From contig JAJAPY010000003.1 in assembly GCA_020523885.1 (NCBI GenBank), positions 230,702 to 294,701 on the forward strand: 64,000 nt of DNA. Reading direction: 5' to 3'. Below the pieces are notes generated by a model, which ran no database searches, was not told the DNA's origin, and was given only the letters and a program-made list of their open reading frames with translations. Origin of the DNA: Candidatus Liberimonas magnetica (GTDB lineage: Bacteria > Elusimicrobiota > Endomicrobiia > Endomicrobiales > JAFGIL01). Position numbers and translations under genes: made by a program. How positions within the stretch are numbered: the stretch's first letter is position 1; each line of letters starts with the position of its first letter. This document shows positions 16,699 to 26,700 of the stretch, one piece after another.

Positions 16699-16960
16699 AC
16701 CCTGGTATTCAGGTCAAACACCTATAGGGGATGCTTTTGAGCGTCTTTTTGATACCGCTGGCAATAAAAGTGTTTTAGATATAAAAACAAAAACGCTTAT
16801 ACGCCTTACAGCATCGTCAGTTTTAGGATGCAACCAATGTATAAAAAAATATTCTAAGGATGCGCTCATGCAAGGCATTAGTGAACAAGAAATAACGGAA
16901 ACCGTACTTATTTCGGCCTTGCAAGCCGCAGAAGCACAATTAATACTCTCAAAAAATTGA
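16685..16960 (+). CDS. AhpD-like carboxymuconolactone-decarboxylase-family protein
   Basis: A 91-residue protein of the CMD/AhpD fold. It carries the redox pair Cys-x2-Cys in [15 protein letters not shown] followed by [20 protein letters not shown], the characteristic helix. AhpD-type proteins act in thiol-disulphide and peroxide chemistry. ATG 16685 is chosen because AAGGAGG (16669-16675) ends 9 nt before it; ATG 16676 abuts that site. It is coupled to phoU by overlap and sits 13 nt ahead of arsC. It could help re-reduce that thiol-dependent enzyme; that link is inference. Confidence 0.8.
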   Translation: MKENKPWYSGQTPIGDAFERLFDTAGNKSVLDIKTKTLIRLTASSVLGCNQCIKKYSKDALMQGISEQEITETVLISALQAAEAQLILSKN

Positions 16961-16973
16961 TAGGAGCTTACAT

Positions 16974-17420
16974 ATGCCAAAGATTAAGGTTTTGTTTGTC
17001 TGCGTACATAACAGCGCAAGAAGCCAGATGGCTGAAGCCTTTTTAAACGATCTGGCAGGCGATATATTTGAAGCCAAGAGTGCAGGCCTTGAACCCGGGA
17101 AATTAAACCCGGTTGTTGTCGAGGTTATGAAAGAAACAGGCATAGATATATCAGGCAAAAAAACACAGGGTGTTTTTGATCTGTTAAAAAAGGGCGAAAG
17201 ATTTGCTTATGTTATTACCGTCTGTGATGAAGCAAGCGGAGAACGCTGCCCGTTGTTTCCGGGGGTTTCAAAAAAGCTTCACTGGGGGTTTACTGACCCA
17301 TCTTCTCTAGAAGGCACACCTGATGAAAAGCTTGCCAAAACAAGAGAAATCCGAAACATGATAAAAATAAAAGTTGAAGAATTTATTTCTCAATTAAAAC
17401 AAGGGAAAAAGGTTTTTTAA
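16974..17420 (+). CDS. arsC: Arsenate reductase, thioredoxin-linked low-MW phosphatase family
   Basis: A 148-residue enzyme with the P-loop CVHNSARS (nucleophile Cys at residue 10, Arg at 16) and further cysteines in [10 protein letters not shown] (~residues 82-89), the arrangement used by thioredoxin-coupled ArsC for its disulphide cascade. It also has the DP acid motif in FTDPSS. Arsenate enters through phosphate transporters, so induction with Pst makes sense as protection. A protein tyrosine phosphatase role cannot be excluded, since the two share a fold. A paralogue at 39816 has lost the nucleophile. Confidence 0.85.
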   Translation: MPKIKVLFVCVHNSARSQMAEAFLNDLAGDIFEAKSAGLEPGKLNPVVVEVMKETGIDISGKKTQGVFDLLKKGERFAYVITVCDEASGERCPLFPGVSKKLHWGFTDPSSLEGTPDEKLAKTREIRNMIKIKVEEFISQLKQGKKVF

Positions 17421-17435
17421 GAAAATGAGCACAAA

Positions 17436-18425
17436 ATGCTAAATAATAAAATGGATCATATATTTTCAGGAATTGATATTGGCGGCACAAAGATACGTGT
17501 AGGGATCGTCTCGGGTGAAGGAAAGATTATAGCAACATCAAAAACCCCGACGCCAAAAAGCATATCTCCTGTAAGACTTGCAGTATGCATATTTGACCAG
17601 TATGAAAAAATATTGAAAGAAAATAATTTGAACAAGAAAAATGTAGCCGGGGTAGGGATAGGCATTCCCGGTATTATTGATATGGATTCAGGCGTTATCG
17701 TGCGTGCGCCTAATCTTAATATGTCAGGTGTTAATTTCAGGTCAATATTAAAGAAAAAGTTTAAAATACCTGTAGCTATTGCTAATGATGTAAACCTGGG
17801 TTTATTGGGAGAACAGTGGAAAGGCGCTGCAATGGGGGCCAGGAACGCTGTGAGCATATTTGCTGGCACAGGAATAGGCGGCGGTATTTTAATAAATGGC
17901 AGGCTTTATACCGGTTGTAACGGGGCAGCAGCTGAAATTGGTCATATGGTCGTTGTTCATGACGGGTTGCACTGTACCTGCGGTAACAACGGGTGTCTTG
18001 AAGCTCTTTGCGGCAGATGGGCCATTGAAAGGGATATCAAAAGGGCTGTAAAAAAGGGAAAAGAAACTATAGTGGAAAAAATGCTTGATGGAAACTTCAA
18101 AAAGATTAAAAGCAGGATACTGGCTAAAGCCCTTAAGGCTAAAGATCCTGTAGTTACAAGAATAATGAAAGAAGTGTCCCGCCACTTAGGTTCAGCCTGT
18201 GTTTCTTTGCGTCATTTGTTTGACCCTGAGGTTATTGTCTTGGGTGGGGGTGTAATAGGAGCTTGCGGGGAATACATGCTTCCAATAATTGAAAAAGCGG
18301 TCAATAAAGACAAATTGTTTTCAGGTTTAGGCAAATGTAAAATAGTAGTTTCAGAACTTCAAGATAATGCTGTTATTTTGGGAGCTGTTGCTCTTGTAAA
18401 AAAACCAGACTCACTTTCCTGTTGA
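17436..18425 (+). CDS. ROK-family sugar kinase (glucokinase-like)
   Basis: A 329-residue ROK protein. The ATP-binding start GIDIGGTKIRVGIV lies near residues 12-25, catalytic Asp in IANDVNLGLLGE (~residue 115), GTGIGGGILI (~148) and the zinc-binding signature CTCGNNGCLE (~182-191). No helix-turn-helix is present, so it is an enzyme and not a ROK repressor. It most likely phosphorylates glucose or a related hexose. It is the last gene of the second pst operon, 15 nt after arsC, possibly linked to glucan use under phosphate limitation. It converges on the HD-domain gene, with which it overlaps by 53 nt. Confidence 0.87.
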   Translation: MLNNKMDHIFSGIDIGGTKIRVGIVSGEGKIIATSKTPTPKSISPVRLAVCIFDQYEKILKENNLNKKNVAGVGIGIPGIIDMDSGVIVRAPNLNMSGVNFRSILKKKFKIPVAIANDVNLGLLGEQWKGAAMGARNAVSIFAGTGIGGGILINGRLYTGCNGAAAEIGHMVVVHDGLHCTCGNNGCLEALCGRWAIERDIKRAVKKGKETIVEKMLDGNFKKIKSRILAKALKAKDPVVTRIMKEVSRHLGSACVSLRHLFDPEVIVLGGGVIGACGEYMLPIIEKAVNKDKLFSGLGKCKIVVSELQDNAVILGAVALVKKPDSLSC

Positions 18426-18990
18426 ATACTCTTGCCAGAAGATCGGACTTAAGCTTTCCTGTTTCAACTTCCTTGCTTTTCAAATTTGTTATTAATACAT
18501 GTACAGATATCTGGTTTTTGATTATATTTGTCTTAACTGCTTTTACTGGAGACTTATGGCTGGAATCAAGGCCGTCCGCGAACCTCAAGATAGCCGCTAA
18601 TTTTGTAACCAGCTCCTTTGAATTATTGTCCAGGTCTCGAAAATATTTGTGCGTGCTCTTGGGAAGGGCTTTCCTGTGATAGCGGGTAATAAGCCCGATC
18701 AGCACACGCTGGTTTTCATACGGAGACACAACCTTGGAAGAGATAATAAAATCGCGCGATGTTTTGTGATGGCGTTTCCTGCCGTCTTTCCAGCCTATGT
18801 CATGTAATATAGCGGCTGCCCTTAACATCTCAAGTTCTTTTGGACCCATCCTGTGTAGCTTTTGAAGCTGGTTAAAAAGCGTTACGGAAAGATCGGTTAC
18901 TTGTAAGGCATGTTTATTATCTGAATTCTTCCAGACTGTTAATAACTGCCATGCTGCCTTTTCTGTAGTGCTTTCTTTAAGATTTCCCAT
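18373..18990 (-). CDS. HD-domain phosphohydrolase related to the Ppx C-terminal domain
   Basis: A 205-residue HD-superfamily protein: His...HD in AAILHDIGWKDGRKRHHKTS and later RYHRKALP and RFADGLDSSH. This is the layout found in the C-terminal half of long Ppx/GppA enzymes. ATG 18990 is chosen because AAAGGAG lies 8 nt upstream; a longer frame would lie deep inside the CHAD gene. It overlaps CHAD by 52 nt and ends inside the convergent ROK gene. It may hydrolyse (p)ppGpp-type or polyphosphate-derived substrates, going by its neighbours. The substrate is not known. Confidence 0.75.
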   Translation of the reverse strand: MGNLKESTTEKAAWQLLTVWKNSDNKHALQVTDLSVTLFNQLQKLHRMGPKELEMLRAAAILHDIGWKDGRKRHHKTSRDFIISSKVVSPYENQRVLIGLITRYHRKALPKSTHKYFRDLDNNSKELVTKLAAILRFADGLDSSHKSPVKAVKTNIIKNQISVHVLITNLKSKEVETGKLKSDLLARVFNRKVSLVFLQEQQLPK

Positions 18991-19796
18991 ATTCTTTTTC
19001 TCCTTTGGTTTGCCCATATGCACATGAACATTTTTCGTGCGCTTTGGCGTTTTGAAAGGCATATCGTATATAAAGAATTATTCTTGCCGATCTTATTGTT
19101 TTTGATAAAATTGAGCCAGACATCCATCTCATGCAGATCACCAAGGATATCCTGGATTTTATGTGCGGAAATAATAGGATTATTGAATATATCCTTATTA
19201 AAGGGTTTTAAAAGTTCAAGGGTGTATCGAAGATTTTTTGCTGTGATTCGCATCTTATGCAGTTCATTATAATCACCCGTGTTATAAGAAAGCAGTTTAT
19301 CAATGTAGTCAAGGATCAGTTTTTGTATATTCTGGCCAGTATAACAGTTTGTGCTGTTTTTTAGAGCTTTAAAACAGCTTTTTAGTTCGCTCACAATCCT
19401 GTCGTTTGTACTGCTGTCAGTTTTTTTAAATGCTTTATAGGCATGCTTTCTTTGGTGCTTTAAACAGGATAAGGTGCTGGTTTTGAGTGCTTTGTTTAAA
19501 GGAAGTGTTTTAAGAAAACTGATCTGAACGTCCAGTTCGCGTATCTTGCCCATAAGCTTGCCTGTCTTCTTGAGGTATTTTCTGTATTTACTATGTTTGT
19601 CGTTTTTCATGCAATGCGAGAGCACTTTGAGGGATGCACGAAGCCGTCTTGTGGAAATCCGTGCGGCATGTACAGTTGCTGGCAAATTTCTGGCTTTCAG
19701 GAAAGTGTAGTCCTTTAAAAAGTCATTTAAGTAGTTTTCCGCAAAATCTGCGATACGCGGTATATTAACGTTTAACTTCATTTCCATAATATTCAA
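18939..19796 (-). CDS. CHAD-domain (polyphosphate-binding) protein
   Basis: A 285-residue alpha-helical CHAD protein, very rich in Lys/Arg/His. The two internal repeats are clear: HAARISTRRLRASLKVL (~residue 44) and LHKMRITAKNLRYTLELL (~182). CHAD domains bind polyphosphate and localise to polyP granules in several bacteria (family knowledge). The start is taken as TTG 19796, which has AGGAG 7 nt upstream; ATG 19787 is an alternative. It overlaps the end of ppk by 32 nt and is part of the ppx-ppk-CHAD-HD operon. Confidence 0.88.
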   Translation of the reverse strand: MNIMEMKLNVNIPRIADFAENYLNDFLKDYTFLKARNLPATVHAARISTRRLRASLKVLSHCMKNDKHSKYRKYLKKTGKLMGKIRELDVQISFLKTLPLNKALKTSTLSCLKHQRKHAYKAFKKTDSSTNDRIVSELKSCFKALKNSTNCYTGQNIQKLILDYIDKLLSYNTGDYNELHKMRITAKNLRYTLELLKPFNKDIFNNPIISAHKIQDILGDLHEMDVWLNFIKNNKIGKNNSLYTICLSKRQSARKMFMCIWANQRRKRIWEILKKALQKRQHGSY

Positions 19797-21798
19797 TCAA
19801 AAACTCCTGAGCGTTTTTGTGATTTATCTTCCCGGACAGGCGGGTATATGTTCTGCTGTTTCTTAGAACCCTGGTTTTCGCCGTATCTTCCCAGTAGGTG
19901 TTTAAGATGAACTTAAGATGGTCTTTGAGTTCGGGGTTAGCAACTTCAAATCCTAATTCGATCCTGCCTTCTAAGTTCCTTTTCATCCAGTCCGAAGAGG
20001 CAAGGAATAACCTTTGCTCAGTATTGTTGTTGAATAAAAATATGCGCGTGTGTTCAAGGAAGCGCCCTACTATGCTTCTGACCTCTATAGTGCTGCTTAA
20101 GCCTTCAACTCCGGGAACAAGACAACATATACCGCGGACGATCAGGCGTATCTTTACGCCGGCAATCGATGCCTTGTATAGTTTTTCTATTATTGCGGTA
20201 TCTTCCAGTGAATTCATTTTTGCAAATATAAAGCCGGTGCCGTATTTTTTTTGAAATACGATTTCATTATCTATCAGTTCATAAAAACTTTCTCGTAAAT
20301 TATAGGGTGCGGCAAATATGCGTTTCCAGTTGGAGGAGACTGAGTAGCCTGTAATAACATTAAAAAGATCGGAAATATCTTTTGCAAAATCATCGTTTGC
20401 AGTAAAGTATGACAGATCGGTATAAACGCGAGATGTTATCTCATTGTAATTACCGGTTGAAAGGTGGACATACCTGCGTATCCTGCCTTCCTCATTTCTT
20501 ACTATCAGAAGCATCTTAGCGTGAACTTTAATACCAGGAATACCATAGATCACGTGACAGCCGGCAGCTTCAAGGTTCTTTGTCCAGCCGATATTCCTTT
20601 CTTCATCGAACCTAGCTTTTATCTCAACTATTACTGTTACCTGCTTCCCGCTTTTTGCGGCATCAATAAGAGCTTGAATAATGGCAGAGTCTTCATTAGT
20701 CCTGTACAGGGTCATCTTTATTGCCAGAACATCCCTGTCTCTAGCTGCACTTTGTATTAGGTCTATAACCGGCTGGAAAGATTCATACGGGAAATGAATA
20801 ATGAACTGTTTTTCCTTTATTGAGTCAAAGATATTTTCATATACAAGTTTGGAGGGCACATAGCTCTTGTAGTTAAATTCCGGCCTTAATGCCTGATTCG
20901 CCACTTTGAAAAGGTAAGTGAGGTCGAGATCGCCGTCAATGACTCTAACCTGTTCCTTTGGAAAGTCGATGCCTGAACAGATCATATCAAGAAGCTTGTC
21001 ATTATACTGCTTTTCTACATGGATACTGACAACCTTTGCTTTTGGCCGATTTTTGAGTTCTCTTTCGATTACCTTTCTTATGCTTGAGGTATCCTCTTCG
21101 TTCTCCAGCAGTTCACTGTCACGTATAACCCTGAATAAAAAACTGGCGTAGATCTTATACCCTCTGAAAAATATTTCAAGGTTGTTCCGGATAATGTCAT
21201 CGATCAAAATATAGGAAAATTCATTCTTTTCTGATGGGAGCCTTAGTATCCTGGAGATCGATTTCGGCACTGGTATCAAAGCAAGGTAGTATATGCCGCC
21301 TTTTTCAAGGCATACGCCGAAAGTGTTCGATTTTGAGGGAAGGACCGGGAAAGGATGGCTTATGTCAACAGCAACAGGCGTTATGCAAGGGTATAAGGTT
21401 GAGTCAAAATATTTTAAAACGAATTTTCCCTGTTCAGCATTAAGCTGTTTATGTTTCAGGATATTTATCCCGTTTTTGTTTAGTTCGCTCTCTTTTATAC
21501 TTCGGCAGGCATGGTACGCAGCGGCTATCAGGCTGGTAGATCTCGCTATAATCTCATCATGCAGCTGCTGGGGATAATAGCCAAAATCGTCTTTCCTGTT
21601 GTAGCCTGCGTCAATAAGGCGCTTCACGCTTGCTAGCCGCACCATAAAGAATTCATCAAGATTATTTGAAAATATCGCCAGAAACCTCAGCCTTTCCAAA
21701 AGAGGGTTAGCTGCGTCTTTTGCCTCTTCCAGCACGCGTTCATTGAACATTAACCAGCTTATGTCCCTGTGGATAAATATCTCGGTGTTGTTTTTCAT
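19765..21798 (-). CDS. ppk1: Polyphosphate kinase 1
   Basis: A 677-residue Ppk1 (E. coli enzyme 688). It opens with HRDISWLMFNERVLEEA and contains DEFFMVRLASVKR, the phosphodiesterase-like active-site segments VHAKMLLIVR and YVHLSTGNYN, and a C-terminal HTRIFLFNN and SSDWMKRNLEGRIEL. The conserved His of VHAKMLL corresponds to the phosphorylated residue. It makes polyP from ATP reversibly, normally as a membrane-associated tetramer. ATG 21798 is chosen since family homology starts right there; 47 upstream in-frame codons fall in a palindromic repeat. It lies downstream of the Pho-controlled ppx. Confidence 0.95.
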   Translation of the reverse strand: MKNNTEIFIHRDISWLMFNERVLEEAKDAANPLLERLRFLAIFSNNLDEFFMVRLASVKRLIDAGYNRKDDFGYYPQQLHDEIIARSTSLIAAAYHACRSIKESELNKNGINILKHKQLNAEQGKFVLKYFDSTLYPCITPVAVDISHPFPVLPSKSNTFGVCLEKGGIYYLALIPVPKSISRILRLPSEKNEFSYILIDDIIRNNLEIFFRGYKIYASFLFRVIRDSELLENEEDTSSIRKVIERELKNRPKAKVVSIHVEKQYNDKLLDMICSGIDFPKEQVRVIDGDLDLTYLFKVANQALRPEFNYKSYVPSKLVYENIFDSIKEKQFIIHFPYESFQPVIDLIQSAARDRDVLAIKMTLYRTNEDSAIIQALIDAAKSGKQVTVIVEIKARFDEERNIGWTKNLEAAGCHVIYGIPGIKVHAKMLLIVRNEEGRIRRYVHLSTGNYNEITSRVYTDLSYFTANDDFAKDISDLFNVITGYSVSSNWKRIFAAPYNLRESFYELIDNEIVFQKKYGTGFIFAKMNSLEDTAIIEKLYKASIAGVKIRLIVRGICCLVPGVEGLSSTIEVRSIVGRFLEHTRIFLFNNNTEQRLFLASSDWMKRNLEGRIELGFEVANPELKDHLKFILNTYWEDTAKTRVLRNSRTYTRLSGKINHKNAQEFLIEYYGNEVKR

Positions 21799-21949
21799 AG
21801 TGGAGCCCCTCCGGCAGGAGCCGGAGGCTCCTTCAATAACGCGACCTACTGCGACCACTTCTGCATTGCCTACTCCGCCGTAGTAGCCTTTATGGCTACG
21901 AAGGCCGGGCATCCGCCGACAGGAGTCGGCGGATTTCATGTCGCATGTA
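21799..21949 (-). repeat. GC-rich palindromic repeat between ppx and ppk
   Basis: The 151-nt gap is GC-rich compared with its surroundings and packed with short hairpins: CTCCGGC/GCCGGAG and CCGCCGA/TCGGCGG, both with an AGGA-type loop, and GTAGCC/GGCTAC. One arm provides the GGAGGGG that precedes the ppk ATG. The region is free of stops in the ppk frame. Similar palindromes occur in-frame inside the giant gene. Confidence 0.65.
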
Positions 21950-23494
21950 TTAAATATTCCGGACTTTTAATTCGAGTTTTTTTCCTGATATTTCCTCAAA
22001 CAGGTCCTTCTTGTCACGAAATTCAAGTTTTTCGTTCTCAAAGTTTTCTCCGGTATACGCAGTGATGCTGAGGGCCGGCGAATCAGTAAGTTTAAATTCC
22101 AGTTTATCAACTTTTTGCTTGTGGCTTCTATCTAAAGCATTGGCTATCCTTAAAAGCGCGCTTAGTTTTTGAACAAGTATCTGCTTGTCTTTTGAAAGCG
22201 AATTATATAAAAGGTGGGATTTCGCTGGAGTGGAACGCCTGTGATAACGCGCAATACAGGCTATTATTTTTATCTCGTCCTGCGCTAAGCGGAACAGATT
22301 AAGATTGGAAATTATGTATTCTGAGTGTTTGTGGTGTGATCTGTTGTGAACGAACATGCCTATGTCATGCAGGTATGCGGCGAGAAGCAGATACACCCAG
22401 TCCTGTTTTTTAAGGCCCAGCAATTCTTTGAAGTTTTCAAAGAGTGTTGAAGAAAGCTTCACAACGGATTCGATATGGCTGATATCCATACGGTATTTTC
22501 TGCATAGTATCGTAGCTATTGAAACAAGCTGGTTGATTTTATTGTATTTCGGTGAATTTTCATAATCCATGATTATGTTCGCAAGGATCGCTTCGGAAAG
22601 TGAAGCCTCAAGCATATATACCTGGCCGTTTTTACTCATGCCTGCGAATTGTCTTAAAATAATAGAATACTCAAGAAATGTGGCCGCGGTCTCAAGAGGG
22701 ATATTAAACTCTTTTGCTATTAAAGAAGGTTTTTTGTCTATCATGATGTTGTTAAGCACTGCTATGGTTTGGGCATCTAACGCATAGAACTTGCCTGATA
22801 AGCTTATAGCGGGCAGGATCGCACTAAGATAAGATGCGTACCTTTCATCTATCAATATAACGTCGTCTATCTCCATTTGCTGCAGGTCGCGCTTAAGGTA
22901 AGCTAGCTCATTTTCGATCCTGTCTGTTATAGCTTCGCAGTTCTCGCTTGTGCTGCCTCCCAGCTCCTGCATCATCTGGCTTAACCTGAGAGTTCCTAGC
23001 GGCAGGCCTGCATTCAGATAGGTAAAGCCCTTATCCATCAGCGCCACGTCAATACTTCCAGAGCCGAGTTCTGCGATAAGGATGCTTTTATCATGGAGCG
23101 GATAGGAGTCCTTCAGCTTGCGGTACAAGTAAGAATCAAAATAATATATTATATCACCGGCTGTCAGTACATCTACGACAAACCCCGTTTCCCTGAATAT
23201 CGTATCGATAAATATGTCCCTGTTCTCAGCCTCTCTGACAGCTGTTGTAGTTACTACCTTGACAGAATCTACGGAGTATTCCTGGAGTTTTTCTTTATAT
23301 TTTAACAAGATGCTCACTGTTTGGTTTGTTGTCTCATGAGAGATGCGCCTGTGAAAAAAAGTATCATTGCCAAGAGGAACTATATTTTTCAGGGACTCTA
23401 AAATACTGATGCCTGGCTCGGCTTTTTCAGCTATCGTTAGTTTTATTGAATAGGTGCCTATATCTATGACAGCTACTCTGATATTGTTTTTCAT
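21950..23494 (-). CDS. ppx: Ppx/GppA-family protein with HD domain, altered active-site motif
   Basis: A 514-residue protein with an N-terminal ASKHA (Ppx/GppA) fold (~1-300) and a C-terminal HD domain (AAYLHDIGMFVHNRSHHKHS, ARYHRRSTP, residues ~375-470). The fold is clear (VAVIDIGTYSIKLTI, TTTAVREAENRD, GLPLGTLRL), but key places differ from standard Ppx. The Glu-Glu-Ala after the ISG-like turn is replaced by GDII, the DIGGGS phosphate loop reads ELGSGS, and the Asn of GTNS is Tyr. It may be a weak hydrolase or a ligand sensor; the HD domain looks intact. Its -10 box ends 7 nt before the ATG, so the mRNA is predicted leaderless. Confidence 0.87.
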   Translation of the reverse strand: MKNNIRVAVIDIGTYSIKLTIAEKAEPGISILESLKNIVPLGNDTFFHRRISHETTNQTVSILLKYKEKLQEYSVDSVKVVTTTAVREAENRDIFIDTIFRETGFVVDVLTAGDIIYYFDSYLYRKLKDSYPLHDKSILIAELGSGSIDVALMDKGFTYLNAGLPLGTLRLSQMMQELGGSTSENCEAITDRIENELAYLKRDLQQMEIDDVILIDERYASYLSAILPAISLSGKFYALDAQTIAVLNNIMIDKKPSLIAKEFNIPLETAATFLEYSIILRQFAGMSKNGQVYMLEASLSEAILANIIMDYENSPKYNKINQLVSIATILCRKYRMDISHIESVVKLSSTLFENFKELLGLKKQDWVYLLLAAYLHDIGMFVHNRSHHKHSEYIISNLNLFRLAQDEIKIIACIARYHRRSTPAKSHLLYNSLSKDKQILVQKLSALLRIANALDRSHKQKVDKLEFKLTDSPALSITAYTGENFENEKLEFRDKKDLFEEISGKKLELKVRNI

Positions 23495-23500
23495 ACTATT

Positions 23501-23555
23501 ATTCTACGAATTAATTGTTAAGTGCGTATTAATTAATTGTTAAAGTTATGTTTAA
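23501..23555 (-). promoter_or_regulatory. Pho-box array and promoter of the polyphosphate operon
   Basis: On the minus strand TTAAACA, TTTAACA, ATTAATA and CTTAACA occupy 23555-23549, 23544-23538, 23533-23527 and 23522-23516 (11-bp steps). The -10 TAGAAT is at 23506-23501, 16 bp after the last repeat start. Transcription would begin at about the ppx ATG. Confidence 0.8.
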
Positions 23556-23589
23556 AGATATTTGGCCTTTTAAGTAAGTAAAAACAAGC

Positions 23590-23644
23590 CTTAACGAATT
23601 ATTAATTATTTCTTTATACATTGTTAATAATTTATCCGTATAAC
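23590..23644 (+). promoter_or_regulatory. Pho-box array and promoter of the giant-protein gene
   Basis: CTTAACG, ATTAATT, CTTTATA and GTTAATA start at 23590, 23601, 23612 and 23623. The -10 TATAAC lies at 23639-23644. Same spacing as the other arrays. It is divergent from the ppx array, with 34 bp between the two repeat blocks. Predicted leader is ~80 nt. Confidence 0.75.
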
Positions 23645-23731
23645 TGTATCGCATAAGGAAAATTGTAAAAAAGCAAGTAAAAATACCATTTAAATGAAGA
23701 GTTCAGTTAAATACGCAGAAAAGGACAACAA

Positions 23732-26700
23732 ATGCTTTCCAATAAATTACACTTAAAAGCCATTTCGATAGTAGTCTTATCTTTTTTTACATATTCCTTT
23801 GTCTTGCAGGAACCATTATTGGCGCTCACGGACCTGTTAGCAAATAAAAAGAATGCTCAAAAACTGGAGGACAGCATAAGCAGGTTTATTCTGCCCTCAG
23901 GTTATGGCAGAATAATTGACGGCAACTATAACAATTCCGATACACTTGTCATTTATATTCAAGACCTCCATTGCCATGCCGAAGCGCAAAAAAATATATC
24001 TAATATAATAAACTTATTCGATGCACGTTATCCCTTGTCAAAAATCTTTTCCGAAGGCGCCCCTGAAGGCAAGGTTGATACACACCTGCTTTCATCTTTG
24101 CCTGATAAAGCAATAAAAAAAATGGTCCTTAATGATCTGCTTTCAGATGGGTTGTTAAGCGGGGCGGAATATTACTCGGTAGCTAAAGACAGGGATATTC
24201 TGTACGGGCTTGAAAACTGGGAAATATATCTTTCTAACCTTAACAGGGTAAGGGGCATTTTAGAGAAAAGGGGAAGCTACGCAGGAGAGATCACTAAATT
24301 AAGATATAAGGTTACCGGCCTTAAAAAAAAGATGCTTTCTAAAAAAATACAGGAACTGGAATCTTATTTAAATAGCAGCAATGCCCGTAAGGATACAGGC
24401 ACCTACTACCTGGAGATGGGAAAACTCTGCGATAAATTAGGTATAGCTATAACGGGATACCCAAACCTGGATGTTTACATAAAGCTTCTTAGATCAAATA
24501 GCGGAAGAGATAGTAAGAAATTAGAAAAAGAGTTCAAACAGTACTATGGTATGCTTAAACGAATTATCCCGTACAGCCTCTACGGGGTTATGATGCAGAA
24601 GCTGAACGATCCTGACAGGTCAGATGAATTTTACCTTTCCTTATCAGAAATCGCAAAAACCTACACTCCGAATATGAGCTATGCTTACCCTGAAATAAAC
24701 AGCTTTCTTAAATACAAAACTCTGAATTATTGCTTTAACCCCATATATATGCTTTCTGAAGAAAAGCTGCTGAAAAAGAAGATCTTAAATTCATTTTCTG
24801 ACAGGCTGTTATATAAAGAAATACTTTTTCTATCTGATATGAGCGAGATACTCAATGACCTGCTCAATTTAAAGATAACACCTGACGATCTGGCTACCTT
24901 TGAGAATAACTGTGCTAAATATAAGGTCTTGCTCGGCAAGTTCTTTGAAAACAGCGACACAACCGGCCTTACAGCTATGATAGATGAAGAGAATATCCAT
25001 GAATTCTATAAAACCAATATTCAAAGAGATGATATATTCTATAACAATCTGCTAAAGAACATAAAAAATGAAGCAAGTGGAACCCCTCCGGCAGTCCCGC
25101 TCTGCGGGACTTTTATAAGTGACATCCCGCCATTATTAACATTCATCCCCCGTTCCCGGTTTGCGGGAGGGCTTTCTGTGCGGCGGGGTAAAGATTTAAA
25201 TCAGTCTTTGAAAAGCAATTATGCCACGGTCCTTAATCATTTAAAGGAATTTAAAGAGATCAACGTAGTAGTAACCGGCGGTTTCCATTCAAAAATAACA
25301 GAGTTCATTAAAAAGGGCGGAATATCTTATCTTAATATAATACCCAATGTAACCCATGCGGCTGATGAATCCATATATTCAAAAATTCTTACAGATAACT
25401 TTGCCTTAAAGGATTTTCTATCTTCTTCGTTCGCTCCTGAATTGCTGGATCTTGGCACTTCAAAACTTAGGATAGAACTGCTTATGTTAAAGTGGACCGA
25501 GGAGGCGCACAAGCAGGGTATGTCCGCAGAAGAAATTAAGGCTGAACTGACAAGATGGATGAGTGAAAATCCCTCTATCACAGTAAAACTTGATATTGAC
25601 AGCATGCTGGCAGACGGCTCAATAAATGTTGTTCTTGACGGAACTAAGGTTGAGCTGCCACAGAAGGGGCCTAAGGGAAGAAATAGAGTTTTAAAGATAC
25701 CTAAAGCTCTAGCTTCATTTTTTAAGAAAGTATTTTCAAAACGAAAACAGAAGACAACCCTGCCGTATTCCCCGGCTAAAGCAATGCTTAATGATGAATA
25801 CAGATCATTGGCAAATTCCCTTTCCGGGCCTATGCCGGACCTAGTCCTTGTAATGTCCGGTAATAGCGATATGCGCAAAGAAGCCCTTGAGGAATTATTT
25901 GCTAAAAGACCGGAGGTAATGTCGAATGTGCCTTTTGAGGTCATAGGCAATGACGGGGACGGAAGCGGAAGGGCTATTCTTGAAGCATTCAAATATTTAA
26001 GTCCTGAAAGGATACGAGGCCTTGGAGAAAGATATCCATCACTGAAAGACAAGAAGATAGAGAACCTCAGGATACTGGTTTTAGCTGTGGACGGCCTGGA
26101 TAAGGATACGATAAGTGCGCCCCTGCCGGTAAAGATCAACGGGAAAAATATCACTCCTATAGAACTCGCCTTATTAAACGGCCTTAAGGCTGTCCAGAAC
26201 TTAACCAGAATGGGAAAAGGCGGTATGGTCATCATGGACCCCGCCTCTGTTTATCTTGGACCTGTAAAGCCAACAGGAGATATTACCCTTCTTGGCTCCT
26301 ATGTGGGTTACGGGCAGATGCTTGAACAGGGGTTAACCTTAATGCTCAATGACGATAAAACCGGCAGAGTACGCAAGCTTTACAACAGGTTTAACGAACA
26401 ACAGATAAAAAATACCCTTGAGAAAAATGCCATCCGCGGAATGTACCATCTCGGTAACAAAAAACTCAAACAAATGCAATCTATGACCGGAAATATCATT
26501 TTAAGCTTTGACAGTCCTGACAAATATGACAGGTTCAACAGGCTTATGGAAGATGTCCGGTCCTGGGTCAATACTAACTATAAAAACAAAGCCCCTCCGG
26601 GCTTTGATCTGACAACTCACCTGCTTGTCCCGCTTGTTATGCTTTATAACGGCGAAGACGCTAACGCTTTTTGCGTAAAGCTAAGAGATACCTTCAAAAA

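Noticed and set aside
18991..19062. Upstream start for the HD-domain gene
   Set aside because: AAAGGAG is correctly placed only for the ATG at 18990, and the extra residues are shadow of the CHAD gene.
21799..21939. 47-residue N-terminal extension of Ppk
   Set aside because: The frame is open, but the sequence is palindromic repeat; homology and a ribosome binding site support ATG 21798.
25327..26235. 302-codon open frame on the minus strand inside the giant gene
   Set aside because: Its composition (Ser/Leu-rich, no recognisable motif) is that of an antisense shadow of a real domain, and it has no ribosome binding site or promoter context.
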